Positions 1-11,577 of a stretch of 64,000 nucleotides of DNA are shown one piece after another. The notes under the pieces are model-generated. The model was given only the letters and a program-made list of their open reading frames with translations. It was not told the origin of the DNA and searched no databases. The position numbers and the translations under genes were made by a program. The stretch is from Ottelia alismoides (lineage: Eukaryota; Streptophyta; Magnoliopsida; Alismatales; Hydrocharitaceae). Positions within the stretch are counted from its first letter, which is position 1, and the number at the start of each line of letters is the position of its first letter. The DNA is taken from NCBI GenBank assembly GCA_037367405.1, contig JAZKJV010009336.1, forward strand, positions 620,001 through 684,000, written 5' to 3'.

Positions 1-3000
1 GGATACGTCGAGGGTTAGTCGACAAGGAGAACTATGACATGGGGTGAGAGGGAGAATTGGGAGAAGGAAGGGGGTGGATAAGTGCACGTGGAGACGATAG
101 TGGTTATAGAGGTGGACGACGACTCGCAACCCTTGGATCAAGTGATCCAACGGTTGAATAGAGGGCGCACATGAGCGGGTGAAGTTGGATCTGATGATCA
201 AATCGAAGGGCTGAGAGCTAGACAAGCGCAGATGGGTCGGATGCAATCAGAGGATAAATTGGAGGGTTAAGGAGTAAAAGGAGATGGGCGATCGGGAATA
301 GATCCGATGATGTGATCGGACGATCCAGGAGAGAGGCCGGAAGCAGTATAGGGTCAGGCCACGTGGGCATCCTAGGGGGCACCACGTGGCCCAATGGAAA
401 AAATAAAAAATAAAGAAAAATAAAAAAGAAATAAATACAAGTTGATATAGAAAATGTAAAACAGGAAAGATGTAGATCTCAATGAGATCTACAAGTTTCA
501 TGTTGAATAAAAAACCAAAATAATTTATATATATAAAGAATTATTTTTATAAGCATTTTTAAGTAATAAAAACACTTGTTTTTAAATCATTTGTTATTTT
601 TTTGTATTTTTAATTTATATATAAAACCAAAACAAAATATACAATAATTATCTATTTTTAAGATTTTAAATGAATAAGAAATACATAAAATAAAGAACAA
701 TATTTCGGTCAAATAATTACAATAATTAGGGTTAGTTACTTATAGTTATGAATTTGTTAATATCGGTGAATTAGGGTTAGATTTTATTGGATTGTTTAAG
801 AGAAGAGGATAATAAACAATAAATAATATGATAAAGTTCATATTCAACATCCCATTATACTTAAACTATGCTCGTCCTTGAGCATTTAAAAAGTGATTGA
901 GTCAGATTAATTCATGAATGTGCATGTGAAGTTTCAAGACTTAACTCATTAAGAACCCTTGATTTTAGTGATCCTAAAATTCTAATCTGAATCAATCTCT
1001 AGTCAAAAGAATCCAACTTCTCTAATTATCAAACTCTTTATATGTACATATAGTATAGAGATGTGGCATTTAGCGTGCACTGCATTCATGAGAATCGAGA
1101 TGAAATGTCACACGAAATCTAAGTCTAAGAGACTCTCCTCAGGACCCAATCCTCAACACCAGTGAATAAATCAATTCTTGCACTTAATCCACCATCTCTT
1201 TAGTTTATCATACTTGAAAGTAATTGTGGAAGGCCCGATGACGGATGATAAGTGTTTCTATAACTTCTTCTCTCCCTCTCATTGGAACAAGGGTCCTCTC
1301 GAGTGCCTTATTACTCAATATATATTTTTGATGTTGATCAGTGTGTCGTCAAGAGAGTGCTGAGTCATCTGCACTTGTTTTCCTGAGAATGCACCAGGGT
1401 GTGTCTCTTTTGAGTATCTAATATAGCTTTGACACCCAGACTTGTATCACTATATGATACAGAGCCCTTTTTGGGTGCTATCCCGACTCATAAAATCCTA
1501 AAAGAATGGTCCAAGTGGACACTTGAAAGGTTGGGAGTGCTTGCCTTGGTGGAAGCTCCTTGAATTTGACTTTATAGTGCAAGAGATTTTCTTACTCTTT
1601 CTTTTCTTTTGATTTTCCGTAGGTTAACTCCACTGCTTTTACCAAGTTGACGCACACTGATCAACAAATTTTCATGTTTCATCACATGCTAGCACTTAGG
1701 TAAAGATCAAGAGAATGGAACAAGAACCTTGTTCTCATACCGGCTTAAGATTGCCGATTCTCAGGTTTCATGAAGCCTTCATCGATTTTATCCCATCCTC
1801 GGGTATCATAAGATCGGGTCCAAACTTAAATCTCAAATCCCAGTTCCTCAAGTGAAACCTCAACTCATTTCATCATTAATGCAGGTGTGCAAGTGATATA
1901 CGGGTCATATTCTTTAAGGTAGAGATGAAGTGTGCAATATAACACACATATCTTTCAAAGCATGGAAGTGTGGATTATTATGTTTTAATCCCTAATGACT
2001 AAGGTTGGTTAACTCAAACTCTTAAGACCTCATAAACCAAAGTTTCTTTATACGTCAAGTCTTGAGTGATAGTGATAGTGTCAGGGATACACCAACTCAA
2101 TTGGTTAATGATTTCTTAATTTTTTAAATTTTTCAAATTTATGGGTTTCTGAATAACATTAGAAGTATTTACAAACACATATTAATCTCATTTTTACCCT
2201 CATTTTTTAAAAGAATTTTGAAAAGATTTTACAAACTATGCCGTATAATATAGATTTTTAAAACATTTTTCAAATGATTTTCAAAACAAGTAAAATCCCT
2301 ATATTTCAAATCATTGTCAAACATTTTTCAAAATAATATGACATAATTATAAAATTTTTCAAATCATTTTACAAATATTTTACACAAATTAGTTCAAAAG
2401 ATACTTTACCCTAGCCCCAAAAAAGTTTGAAAATTTTCAAAATATGAGCTATGGCTAAAGTATATGTGAAATATATACATTATACCCCCATATACATAAC
2501 TTTTGTTATGTCTTCATAGCACAAAATGATATGAAGTAATAACTCATGCTAAAATATAGAAATATGTATGGGAACTGACTCGGGTTGCCCCCCCCCATAC
2601 ATAGGTTAAAAATAACCTGAGTACAGGAAGAGGACCAAGAGGATGGATCAAATGAGTGAAGAATAGAAGGGGACAACGGCTCGGGTCCCCCCTATACTTA
2701 GACTGAGAAGAACCAATGTATAGAGATAGGCAATGAAGAGCGAGGGACTCGAGGTGAATAATCAGATGGAGCATGGTTCCCCTTATACTTAGGATGAAGA
2801 GTAGCCTAAGTATGTAGATATGGATCTATGGATCGGGAATCGGGATACCAGGTTAGAGTTAGATGAAATGAATTTACAAGATGGTTTAATCTTCGGAGAT
2901 GAATATGGAGTCAAGGGTTTACAAGAGGGTCGGGGAGAATACACAATCAAAGCTCAGCCACTAAAGCAAACACCCTTGGTTTCAACAACTTACACATGAA

Positions 3001-4080
3001 GACCAAAAAATGTTGGTCATTTTATCTTGTTGGTTTTATTGGTGATCATACAGACTATAAGTCTGTTACATAATGTTTGATGATAGGTTTTGGACACTAT
3101 CATAGGGATGCGACCTCACCTCTCAACATGGAAACACATCCTGCGTACAATGTTGAGGTTTGCTCTCCCATAATCCAAGGTGAATGTTACTCCACTTTTT
3201 AAGATCGACTTGCATTAATAAGTCCCAATTTTTTGCTTAGGTTAACACTGAGATTAATATGTATACAACCAAACAATCATCGTCTAATGACTAGTCCCAA
3301 TTTCATTTAAAATCTTAAGTTATAGATCAAGAGTGGGATGTCGAGAAAAGATAATGCAATGAGAAATCATGATGTATGCTAAAGAGAAATACTTACAGTA
3401 TCTCCAACATTCTCCATGCAAGTGGAAGACTGAATTTTAAATTTAACATTATATGCATGCAAGTCGAGTGAAACCACACCTAAACATGATACTATTAGCG
3501 GTAGAAAATGAATTGATTTTGGCTAAGTAGATCGATGTTTGGCGTGTCTCATGAATATATGGAGATGTAGTGAATATCCTAGAATCTTATGAGCATGTCC
3601 TATCTACGATCAAGCATAACAGAAAATGAAAATGAACAAATCTCAGAGAGTCGTGTGCTTAACCCTAGATCGAGCACTCAAGTGGAGTCCCAGCCAGGTA
3701 TGGGTGAAACAGACTCCACACACCGCATAAAAGTCCAGGTCTCTGAATATACAGGCGAGCCCTTGAATGAGGACTGTTGTAGAGGCAATTATTACATATA
3801 TATATTAAAAAATAATCAGAATGTTGATTAAATCCCTTGATGCTTCAGAAGGTGCTTCTACGGCCCCTCGCAGCGGGAGCTCTCGACTCTCACCTCTGTA
3901 TCTCCCAAGCATCCTCGTTCTCTATGGACCCTGGCACAAAAACCATGCATTAGGTATACGATCAAGAAATTTAATTAATAATAAAATAATGCAAAAACAA
4001 TACAGACAGGTAGGCCTAAGTATAAAAATAATCAACTTAATAAATTATCAAAATCTAAGAAATCATGAAGATGAGTCTTG
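1..4080. other. No gene seen; non-coding LTR-element leader-like sequence
   Basis: No open frame here resembles a protein family and none is longer than about 90 codons. The stretch is AT-rich with poly-A/T tracts (about 2100-2420) and a nine-base C run near 2591. It ends at a gypsy-type primer-binding site read on the minus strand, so it is best explained as the untranslated or non-coding interior of a minus-strand LTR element (LARD-like) whose other LTR lies left of the window. No gag or pol motif was found, so the assignment rests only on the primer site and LTR start at its right edge. Confidence 0.35.
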
Positions 4081-4098
4081 TCCCCGATAACAGTGCCA
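4081..4098 (-). other. Ty3/gypsy-type primer-binding site
   Basis: On the minus strand the site reads TGGCACTGTTATCGGGGA. This is close to the TGGCGCCGTTGCCGGGGA type of primer site used by plant Athila/Tat gypsy elements. It lies two bases from a TG dinucleotide that would be the LTR edge, which is the expected geometry for a minus-strand element. Confidence 0.6.
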
Positions 4099-4100
4099 TC

Positions 4101-5440
4101 TGATGAATCACATTTTCACCACTTTTAATAATGTGTAATTATCGTAGCATAGGTGGCGAAAATGATTTGATCAGAGAACCACCCTTTTGAATAGGTGGAA
4201 GATTTTTACTTGGTAAGTGTACCAAGGTCAAACACATAGACGCGCGCTATCCAAACGATAAATTGGATAACAATACTTAAATTAAGAGATTAATTCTTCT
4301 ACTTAGTTCAACATTTCACACAAACAAGACATAAAACAATGCAACTTTAATAATACAATGCAATATGATGAAACAGTTCAAAGCAGAACAATGAAGATGC
4401 AAGCATATACACATGCAAAAATTGGATACAGAACATAATGCATTCTTAAGTTGATTTTTTATGCAATTAGAAAGGATGACACAATGCTACATAATGATAT
4501 GCAATGCAAACAGATAAATAGGTACAAATACACCTCTAATTTAATCAGATGAATGAGCAAGGCAAAAAGGATCAATTTCAGTACTAATTGATGTATTAGA
4601 ACTAAATCTAAATTCACAATTATCCTAAGGCATGAAATAATCAGTAGTATGACACAATAGGTCCCAAAATAAATCAAGCTATTATAAGGAGTCAAATCAT
4701 CAATTAAAATATGCCAATAGATGTATAAACAATCAAGCATCAAAATGAAACTGAAATCAACAGAACAAGAGTTCACATGCTCAAGATATAAAGCAAAGAG
4801 TCCGAGGGCATAACTGTAAGAAAAAACATGAAAATAAATAAGATAAATATCACAAACATGTCCCTGAAGGGTGTTTTTGTAAGTATAGAAATCCGGAGGG
4901 TAGGGATGAAAAGGGTCGGATACGGATACAAATATAAGTATAACCATATCCTTATCCATTGTAAAATACGAATACGAGTGCGGATATGAATATTGACAAA
5001 TATGAAAAATGTGTTACCATATCCTTAAAAACGAATACGAATGTAAAATGAATACGAATCGGATACGAATAATAACAAAAATATTTAGATAGATTAACAA
5101 AAATATATATGTTTAAGATTGTTTACACGTAAAATAGATATATCAGACACATTAATTTCATAAAAATTATATCAACAACGATGTGCAATCATAAAATGTT
5201 GTTACCCATAGTTATAAGTAAATATATTACTATACTTATGTACTAAAATGAATATACGAATACGGATGCGAATATTAACAAATGTCAAAGTGATATCCAT
5301 ATCCGCATATATTTTAAAACAAATACTAATACGAATATTAAAATATGTATAAAACGAATATGGTAGCGGATCGGATACGAATATATCCATATTCATTTTC
5401 ATCCCTACCGAAGGGGCTTCCATGGAATTTGCTCAGGCAC
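4101..5440 (-). mobile_element. Putative gypsy LTR, interrupted by an hAT element
   Basis: The left edge is set by TG next to the primer-binding site. No second LTR is in the window, so the right edge is only approximate; it lies between the hAT insertion and the start of CACTA coding sequence near 5545. The sequence has no conserved open frame, as expected of an LTR. The 507-bp hAT element at 4901-5407 is inserted in it. Confidence 0.35.
4893..5415. mobile_element. hAT non-autonomous element (GGATACG type) with target duplication
   Basis: The element proper is 4901-5407 (507 bp). Both ends carry TAGGGATGAAAA, read inward, which resembles the maize Ac terminus. It is flanked by 8-bp copies CCGGAGGG (4893-4900) and CCGAAGGG (5408-5415), seven of eight bases equal, the hAT duplication length. 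The interior consists of many GGATACG, GAATACG and TATCCGTATCC variants in both orientations. It has no transposase frame. Confidence 0.85.
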
Positions 5441-5547
5441 GCTATGCGAGGCATGTACACCTGGACTTGTTTGTAAATCTAGAGAAGTTGGCAGGCGTGT
5501 ATGCAATTTACCCGCCCCTCACGTGCGGTGCACACCTTTGAGTTAGG

Positions 5548-5826
5548 TTACAAGAAGGATAGAAATGGAGTTCTCTCTTTAAAGCAAACAGGTCGGTTGC
5601 AGATCAATGAGCCGTATGCGCTTGCCAGTCAGGTAGAATAGGTCTTCTATGTTTCAGATAACGCAGTTAGTGGATGGATTATACCCATTAGAACAACACC
5701 GAGAGATTTTTTCGATGTAAACGAAGAGGAAGATGCACTAGACAATGACGTTGCATACCAAAATAACTCCAGTGAATTTTTTTATGAAGTATTAGACAAC
5801 GATGTTGGTACTAGCAATACTAGGTA
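5548..5826 (+). pseudogene. CACTA transposase 3' fragment (DUF4216-like)
   Basis: The translation contains INEPYALASQV, then VFYVSDNAVSGW, then RTTPRDFFDV. This is the pattern of the DUF4216 domain at the C-terminus of plant En/Spm (CACTA) TNPD-type transposases. Two in-frame stops interrupt it (after NGVLSL, and before VFYV). Everything upstream is missing, so this is a truncated, dead copy. It lies just before the second CACTA gene, the usual gene order in these elements. Confidence 0.65.
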
Positions 5827-5917
5827 ATGCTATTTTTTACTTTTATTTTCAAATAATTGAATTTATTCGGATCTATCTAAATGTATTTTTTAAAATAACT
5901 ACTTTTGAATTGCAGAG

Positions 5918-7415
5918 ATGGCTCCTAGACCTAGACGTATTCGGGAGGTTCCCGAACCTCCTCAGCAGCCACAGGGAGGTTCTTCTGATGCAGGCAGTGG
6001 AGGTACCCAGAGACGACGTGGACTGTCTCAGTGTAGATTCTTGGATCGTCTTGCACCCGGGCAGACGTTACATGTACGTATTGTTGGCGGAGATGCGATA
6101 GGAGAGAACTCCACGGAGTTTCAGAGCTACCTTGGTCAGGTTGCTCGTGCGCGTGTCCCCATCACTACACACGACTTTCGACAACTTCCTTATGTTGTCA
6201 AGGTTGTCATACTTTCTGATTTGGAGGTATTTTAAAATCAAAAAATATTTTTTTACTATTTTATTATACTAATGTTTATTATATTTATTGTATAAGGCTG
6301 TCTTTACATGGGAACGAAATACCCGTGTCAATTCCCAGATTCTCTCCCATGCCGCTGAGTTGTTGCATGATACAAGGGACGCATAAAGACGAAGGTACGA
6401 AGATATTTATGTTTTTATAACAAAAGATTTAAGATTGACGATATATATTTTTCCATCTTTAGTATTACAACCCCCAGATTCCATATGAGTAGCTTGTGCA
6501 GAACGCTCACCTGGTATTACACCAGAACAATGGAGGGAGTTGATTAATTATTGGTCTAGTGAGGAATTCGCGGTATGTATATTGTTTACTAATTATTTGT
6601 TTTATTTTTGTATTAAATTTGTTTAATTTCAGTCGATTTCTACCAAAAATACGGCGAATCGCTCCAAAGGCTTTCGGTCCACCCATAAGATGGGAAGGAA
6701 GAACACCAACCAATTGAAGCATGACTTTGTAAGTATTTAAAAAAAATCAGAATGATTAAGTTTGAGTGTAGAATTTATTTTAAAAACTTCTTTTACGGTT
6801 TTTAAGTTGAGGGATAACGAACGAGAAATGACCCGCATAGAGGTTTTTTCTGGGTCAAAGAGCCGGGATTTAGGAGGAGAAGTGCAGTGGGTTGATGACG
6901 CATATGCACTAATTCATGTAAGTAATATTTATTTTTAATTTATAGAATGACTTATGTTAATATATTGAAAATATTTAATATTTTTATACATGCAGGAAGA
7001 AATGATTAGGCTCTCTGCCACTTCCTCGCTAGATAGCACGGGGATGAGCACTCTCCCGTTGTCGACCGATGATGCCTTCCGTCAAGCCATTGGTCCAAAA
7101 CACAGTGGACACATCCATTGCGGAGGACGTAGAGAAACGATCTGTACATGATACGGAATGAGTGGTGCAAGTGGATCGCAGTCTTCCTCGCAAGGGAGCC
7201 AGAGAGAAAGAGAGATGGAGAGGGAGCCGCGCGAAGTAAAGGCAAAGATGTCTGCACAAGATGAAGAGATGGCGAAGATGCGTTTGGAAATGGCGAATGT
7301 CATGTCCTATATAAGTCGTCTTCAAAGTCAAGCCACACCACCTGTACAACCTGCACATCTCGACGACGATGAGGAGAATGAGGAGGAGAGCGACGAGAGT
7401 GAAGAATCTGAGTAG
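5918..7415 (+). pseudogene. CACTA second gene (Transposase_24/Ptta-like), degenerate
   Basis: The first exon (5918-6226) starts MAPRPRRIREVPEPPQQ. Exon 2 (6297-6394) reads AVFTWERNTRVNSQIL and has a premature TAA at 6384. Later pieces read SPGITPEQWRELINYW (about 6505-6575), the FRPTHKMGRKN region (about 6632-6730), VQWVDDAYALIH (about 6808-6920), and a C-terminal coiled-coil segment with an acidic tail ending at 7415 (6994-7415). Order and motifs fit the plant transposase family that accompanies TNPD in CACTA elements and probably binds the subterminal repeats. Besides the TAA, the frame shifts near exon 3, so no intact protein is possible. Confidence 0.65.
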
Positions 7416-7637
7416 ATAACCATCGATGTAGTAAATTTTAGTTTTTTCTTGAACTTTTTATTGTAATATTTCTAGTAGTGCCTAAGAATATGTAGAATTG
7501 AAAAATAATTTCTTTGTAACTATGAAGTGTCTTATTTTCATCTTGAATTTTGAGTTTATGAAATATGTTATTTGATTTTGCAGAGGGAGCGTGAACAAAA
7601 TACCATGAATCTAGTATTTTTTTACTGTCAGGGGGTA

Positions 7638-8545
7638 TTGGGGACGGTTATAACCGTCCCCTACGATGCTACAGAAACGTCCCGCCTGTCCAGAATAGCT
7701 CACGGGACGCAATTTTGCATTTCAAAGATTAATAGGGATGGTTAAAACCGTCTCCTATACTCTTCTGTTGGCGTCGCTATAGACCCCAACGTAGATGGGA
7801 CAGTCACAACCGTCCCATCTACATTTAGACATCCTCTATCTCATTTTAGCGGCCATGGAAACCAACGGGGACGGTTATAACCGTCGCTAATGGTCTTCTG
7901 TTGCCGTCCTTATAGCGCTATCTAATGGAGGGGACGGTTACAACCGTCCCCTCTGGTTCTCAAGAGGGACGGTTACGACCGCCTCTTCCTCTTCCAAGGA
8001 CCTCGCTGGCAGAATTTTGTGTCAATGAGGGCTATAAGGGATGGTTACAATCGTCCCTTAAAGCTTTCTGCTGGCGTCGCAAAAGGACTTCTTCATGGAA
8101 GGGACAGTCACAACCGTCCCCTCTGCTTCGCAAGAGGGACGGTTCCGACCGTCCCCAATATTTGACATCTACTCACTGTCGCGGATATCGATCAGTGGGA
8201 CCTAATGGGGACGGTTGGAACCGTCCCCACAGGTCTTCTGTGACCGTCTCAAAATGATGTCCGACCATTGGGGACGGTTACAACCGTCCCCGAAACTTCT
8301 AAGATGGGGACGGTTGACACCGTCCCTACTAGTCGTGGTACTAGGGACGGTAGTAACCGTCCCCAATCCTAATCGTTAAAGGGACGGTTCCGGCCGTCCC
8401 CAATGGTTGATTAAAAGAGACGTTCGTGATAACCGTCCCATCTACTTAAATGCGACGGTGGCAGACGGGATGGTTCGGAGACCGTCCCCTCTGATCAGAA
8501 GGGACGGTTATAACTACAAAGAGGATGGTCCTTGACCGTCCCCTT
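7638..8545. repeat. Subterminal array of GGGACGGTTNNAACCGTCCC palindromes
   Basis: About 18 copies of a 20-24 bp palindrome lie in 0.9 kb. Clean copies include those starting near 7640, 7930, 8204, 8270 and 8307. Others have one arm mutated (near 7736, 7797, 7964, 8037, 8100, 8133, 8342, 8380, 8468). Spacers are 10-70 bp and unrelated to each other. CACTA elements carry subterminal repeats that bind the TNPA-type protein, so these are very likely binding sites. Here each unit is a full inverted repeat, so the region can also fold into a chain of hairpins. Confidence 0.85.
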
Positions 8546-8565
8546 AGAGCCACCGGCCTGTAGTG

Positions 8566-9700
8566 TGGTATGCCAATAGGACCGTATACGGTTGCTTGTA
8601 TGCGGCTACCGCCAATTGCTCGCGAACCAGATATATGACAGAATCATCTCATGATGAACCTGTGATTTTTCGGATATCTATTCAACTAAAAAGAGATGAT
8701 ATTCGCTGAAATTTTAAATTTTTGCAGAGAGATGATCGAAAGCTGTTAGTCATGAATACATGGACGAGTTCTTTCGAGGACCGGTTCTTCGTCTTGCAGG
8801 TCATACAGAAACTAGTAGCCTTCTTGCGATTTCTTTTCTGGAAAAATTATCAGAGATGACTGAAAAGAGATAGTACAAAAAAAGTATTTGAAATATAATA
8901 AAATACCAACAAAGAAAAGTATTTGAAATATAATAAAAAAATGTATTTGAAATAGTGGGGGATTGTTCATATATTATAATTTATTTCAAATACTTCTTTC
9001 GTTTATAATTAAAAATTGCATTTCATTATTTAAACTGTGTGTTATGCTATTGACTGTCCTTTTCATCTAATAATTGTCCAAGCATTTGTACGTTTGTCCA
9101 TTTGATGGATTAACGTTTCTTTTTTTACCATCTTTTGAATATTTTGATTTATTCTATTAACGTTGGTAATTTAATTCCTTTGGTTTTATTTCTTTTCTTT
9201 AATGGCACCTGATGCAATTATGTTAATTGCATGCTCGTTGTGTAACGTGTGCATTTGATATTAAGAGACGTTATCAAGAGGGGCATAATGTTCTCCTAAA
9301 ATACTTGTATGAATAGGGGGTCAATAGCATTTGTTCATTACATAATGCTTCCTATCTATGTTTCCTCTTCTCTTATTTGAGTGAGTCTATTACGAAGGAA
9401 CGATCTATTGTTGCTCAATAGATCTCGATGTTGACACGTGCACGTCCATTGAGATCTCGCCGTTTTATCCTGGAGAGTAGTCGTACCAATACCGATTGCA
9501 CCATCGGAATCTCCGTAGGGGTACGAATCTATTCTTAAGGTCAGTGCATTTTGCACGCCTCGGCAAGTTGGTTCATCTCTTCAAATTCGGTATTATCTAA
9601 CCCTCCTTATATATTTATTTTTATCTTATTATTTCACCTACAATGACAACTCGAGATCAACAGTTGATCATATCGAAAACAGGATGTGATTGACTGTTTA
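8566..9700. other. No gene seen
   Basis: This is AT-rich sequence right of the CACTA end. A 20-25 bp unit containing GTATTTGAAATATAATAAAA is repeated about 2.5 times at 8880-8960. No protein family match was recognised in any frame. Confidence 0.4.
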
Positions 9701-9705
9701 TGCAG

Positions 9706-10143
9706 TTTATTTCGATACCAGACCGACGATACGAGGAGTTTAGAGGAAGTCCGGATTTTCTGAAGGAATACATCAGCAATGACTACTTCGTCGAGATTTT
9801 GGTGAGTATTAAGAGGAAATGATAGCAGGATTTTGAAACTAGTAATAAAGATTTCAACCTTATTCTGAACTTCGACAGTGTGGAGCATTTGGAAAACATA
9901 GGCATTCATTACTATCAAACACTGATCCGTTGGAGGAAGAACTTCATGGCGAACAGAAGGTACGGATTTACACCGTCTACTTCTGTTGTGAACTTTCCAA
10001 GTCTTTTTTCGCAATCTAACAACTCCTGACTTCAGCGAAATTGTCTGTGTTGGGTTTCGACGAGAGGTTCATAAGAACTTGGGAATACTATCTCATCTAT
10101 TGTGCTTCAGGATTCTAAGTTTCGCACACTGGAAGATTATCAG
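9706..10143 (+). pseudogene. Cyclopropane-fatty-acid synthase-like gene fragment, broken
   Basis: Three exon-like blocks match the C-terminal part of plant cyclopropane fatty acid synthases, SAM-dependent enzymes that methylenate the double bond of acyl lipids. Block 1 (9706-9801) reads FISIPDRRYEEFRGSPDFL and later AMTTSSRF. Block 2 (9879-9959) reads VEHLENIGIHYYQTL. Block 3 (10036-10143) reads GFDERFIRTWEYY. All three junctions look like GT-AG introns in phase. About 40 bp, the conserved Pro/Gly-rich loop, is deleted in block 1 near 9768. Extra bases shift the frame early in block 3 and at 10116. Upstream exons with the SAM-binding site are absent, so this is a dead partial copy. Confidence 0.7.
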
Positions 10144-10330
10144 GTGCTCGTGATATTCAAATTTTGCATATTATCATCAAGGTTCTTCTATTGTCTTAAA
10201 CACTTCTGTTATTTGTGCAGATTGTGCAACATTGAGACATTCAGACGCTGCACTTTGTCTACTTGGAATGCTGGACGGCGGCTGAGATGCTGCCTGGGAC
10301 TGCCAACTACAGCCACCGTTACATTTGAAA

Positions 10331-10830
10331 GGGTTTGTTTGGTTGCAGGGTTGGGCAGGGTTGGGTTAGCCCAACCAAGGGTACCCCTCCTTCCAAACAT
10401 CCCAATCCTCCTCACAGTTTACTATTCACATGGGTACCCCAATCCAACCCTGCCCAACCGTGGATAGTGGGTTTAGGTGGGTTAAACTGGTTGCAGGTAA
10501 CTCATTTTTGGGTTTTGGTGTTTGGATAGATGGTTAAATAGGGTGTGGGTTAGAAGTGGGTTTATTGTGATATAATTGTATTGAAGTTTGAAAAAGTGAG
10601 TAGTTATTGTGATGTGATTGTATTGGAGTTTGAAAAAGTGAGTAGAAGTGGAGTAGTTTATAATTTTTATATGATATGATGGTATAATATATTATTTTTA
10701 TGATGGAATAGATGGAATAAAATTAATTTATTTAATATTTTAAAAAAGGGAAAATGTGGGACCACTTGGAAAGATAAAGAATGGGGTGGGGGGGGGGGGG
10801 GGGGTTTACCCCCTATCCGAATGGCACCTA
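10331..10830 (+). mobile_element. MITE copy 1 (GGGTGTGTTTGG family)
   Basis: It shares with copies 2, 3 and 4 the segment GTGGGTTTAGGTGGGTTAAA followed by a stretch rich in GTTTGAAAAAGTGAG, and the terminal GGGTNTGTTTGG. The left end holds a separate inverted-repeat insertion (10349-10459). It contains a 17-base G run at 10788-10804. No coding capacity. Confidence 0.6.
10349..10459. repeat. Small fold-back insertion with perfect 16-bp inverted repeats
   Basis: GGTTGGGCAGGGTTGG (10349-10364) and its exact reverse complement (10444-10459) bound a 111-bp segment lying in MITE copy 1. No duplication is obvious at the edges. Confidence 0.6.
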
Positions 10831-11210
10831 AGGGTGTGTTTGGTATGTGGGTTTAGGTGGATTAAACTGGTAGCAGGTAACTCATTTTTCGATTTTGCAT
10901 TTGGATAGAGGGTTAAACTGGAGGTGGGTTAGAAGTGATTTTATTGTGATATGATTGTATTGAGGTTTGAAAAAGTGAGCAGTTATTGTGATGTGATTCT
11001 ATTGAAGTTTGAAAAAGTGAGTAAAAGTGGAGTAGTTTATAATTTTTATATGATATGATGGTATAGTATATTATTTTTTGATGGAATTGATGATGGAGAA
11101 TTGATTTATTTATTTTTTTTTAAAGATAAAAAAATGATGCCCACGTAGAAGTGAGAAAATATGGGGTAAGGGGGGTAAACCCCCTATCCCTCTAGCCGAA
11201 CGACACCTGA
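10831..11210 (+). mobile_element. MITE copy 2 (GGGTGTGTTTGG family)
   Basis: About 380 bp, same orientation as copy 1, abutting it directly. It begins GGGTGTGTTTGG and ends with CCGAACGACACC, an imperfect inverted repeat of the start. It has no open frame. The superfamily is uncertain: the terminus resembles PIF/Harbinger MITEs, but no TAA/TTA duplication could be fixed. Confidence 0.65.
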
Positions 11211-11577
11211 GGTAGCGTTCGGTTGGTGGGGGGAGTTTACCCCCCTTAACCCACCCTCCCTCTCTCACATGTGGGCCCCACTTTATTCCTTTTTTAAAAA
11301 AAATAAATAAATCAATTTTACATCATCAATTCTATCAAAAAATAATATATTATACCATCATATCATATAAAAATTATAAACTACTCTATTTCTACTCACT
11401 TTTTCAAACTTCAATACAATCACATCACAATAACTGCTCATTTTTTCAAACTCCAATACAATCATATCACAACAAACTCACTTCTAACCCACTCCCAATT
11501 TAACCCTCTATCCAAACACTAAAACTCAAAAACGAGTTATCCTCTACCAGTTTAACCCGCGTACCAAACACACCCTC
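11211..11577 (-). mobile_element. MITE copy 3 (GGGTGTGTTTGG family), inverted
   Basis: About 367 bp, the reverse complement of the core of copies 1 and 2: it ends CCAAACACACCC. It directly abuts copy 2, forming a tail-to-tail pair that could fold into a long hairpin. Confidence 0.65.

Larger units (their letters stand above)
5548..8565 (+). mobile_element. CACTA (En/Spm) transposon, 5'-truncated
   Basis: The element includes the DUF4216 fragment, the Transposase_24-like gene, the subterminal palindrome array and the 3' terminus. The terminus GGCCTGTAGTG at 8555-8565 is CACTACAGGCC on the other strand, which fits the CACTA signature. The 5' end is lost where the gypsy LTR begins. No 3-bp duplication can be tested because the other end is missing. 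Confidence 0.75.

Noticed and set aside
4459..4959. 166-codon minus-strand open frame
   Set aside because: AT-rich, hydrophobic by composition, lies in LTR-like sequence and crosses an hAT terminus.
7638..8545. CRISPR-like repeat-spacer array
   Set aside because: The units are palindromes of variable length with irregular spacers at the end of a plant CACTA element; there are no cas genes and the genome is eukaryotic.
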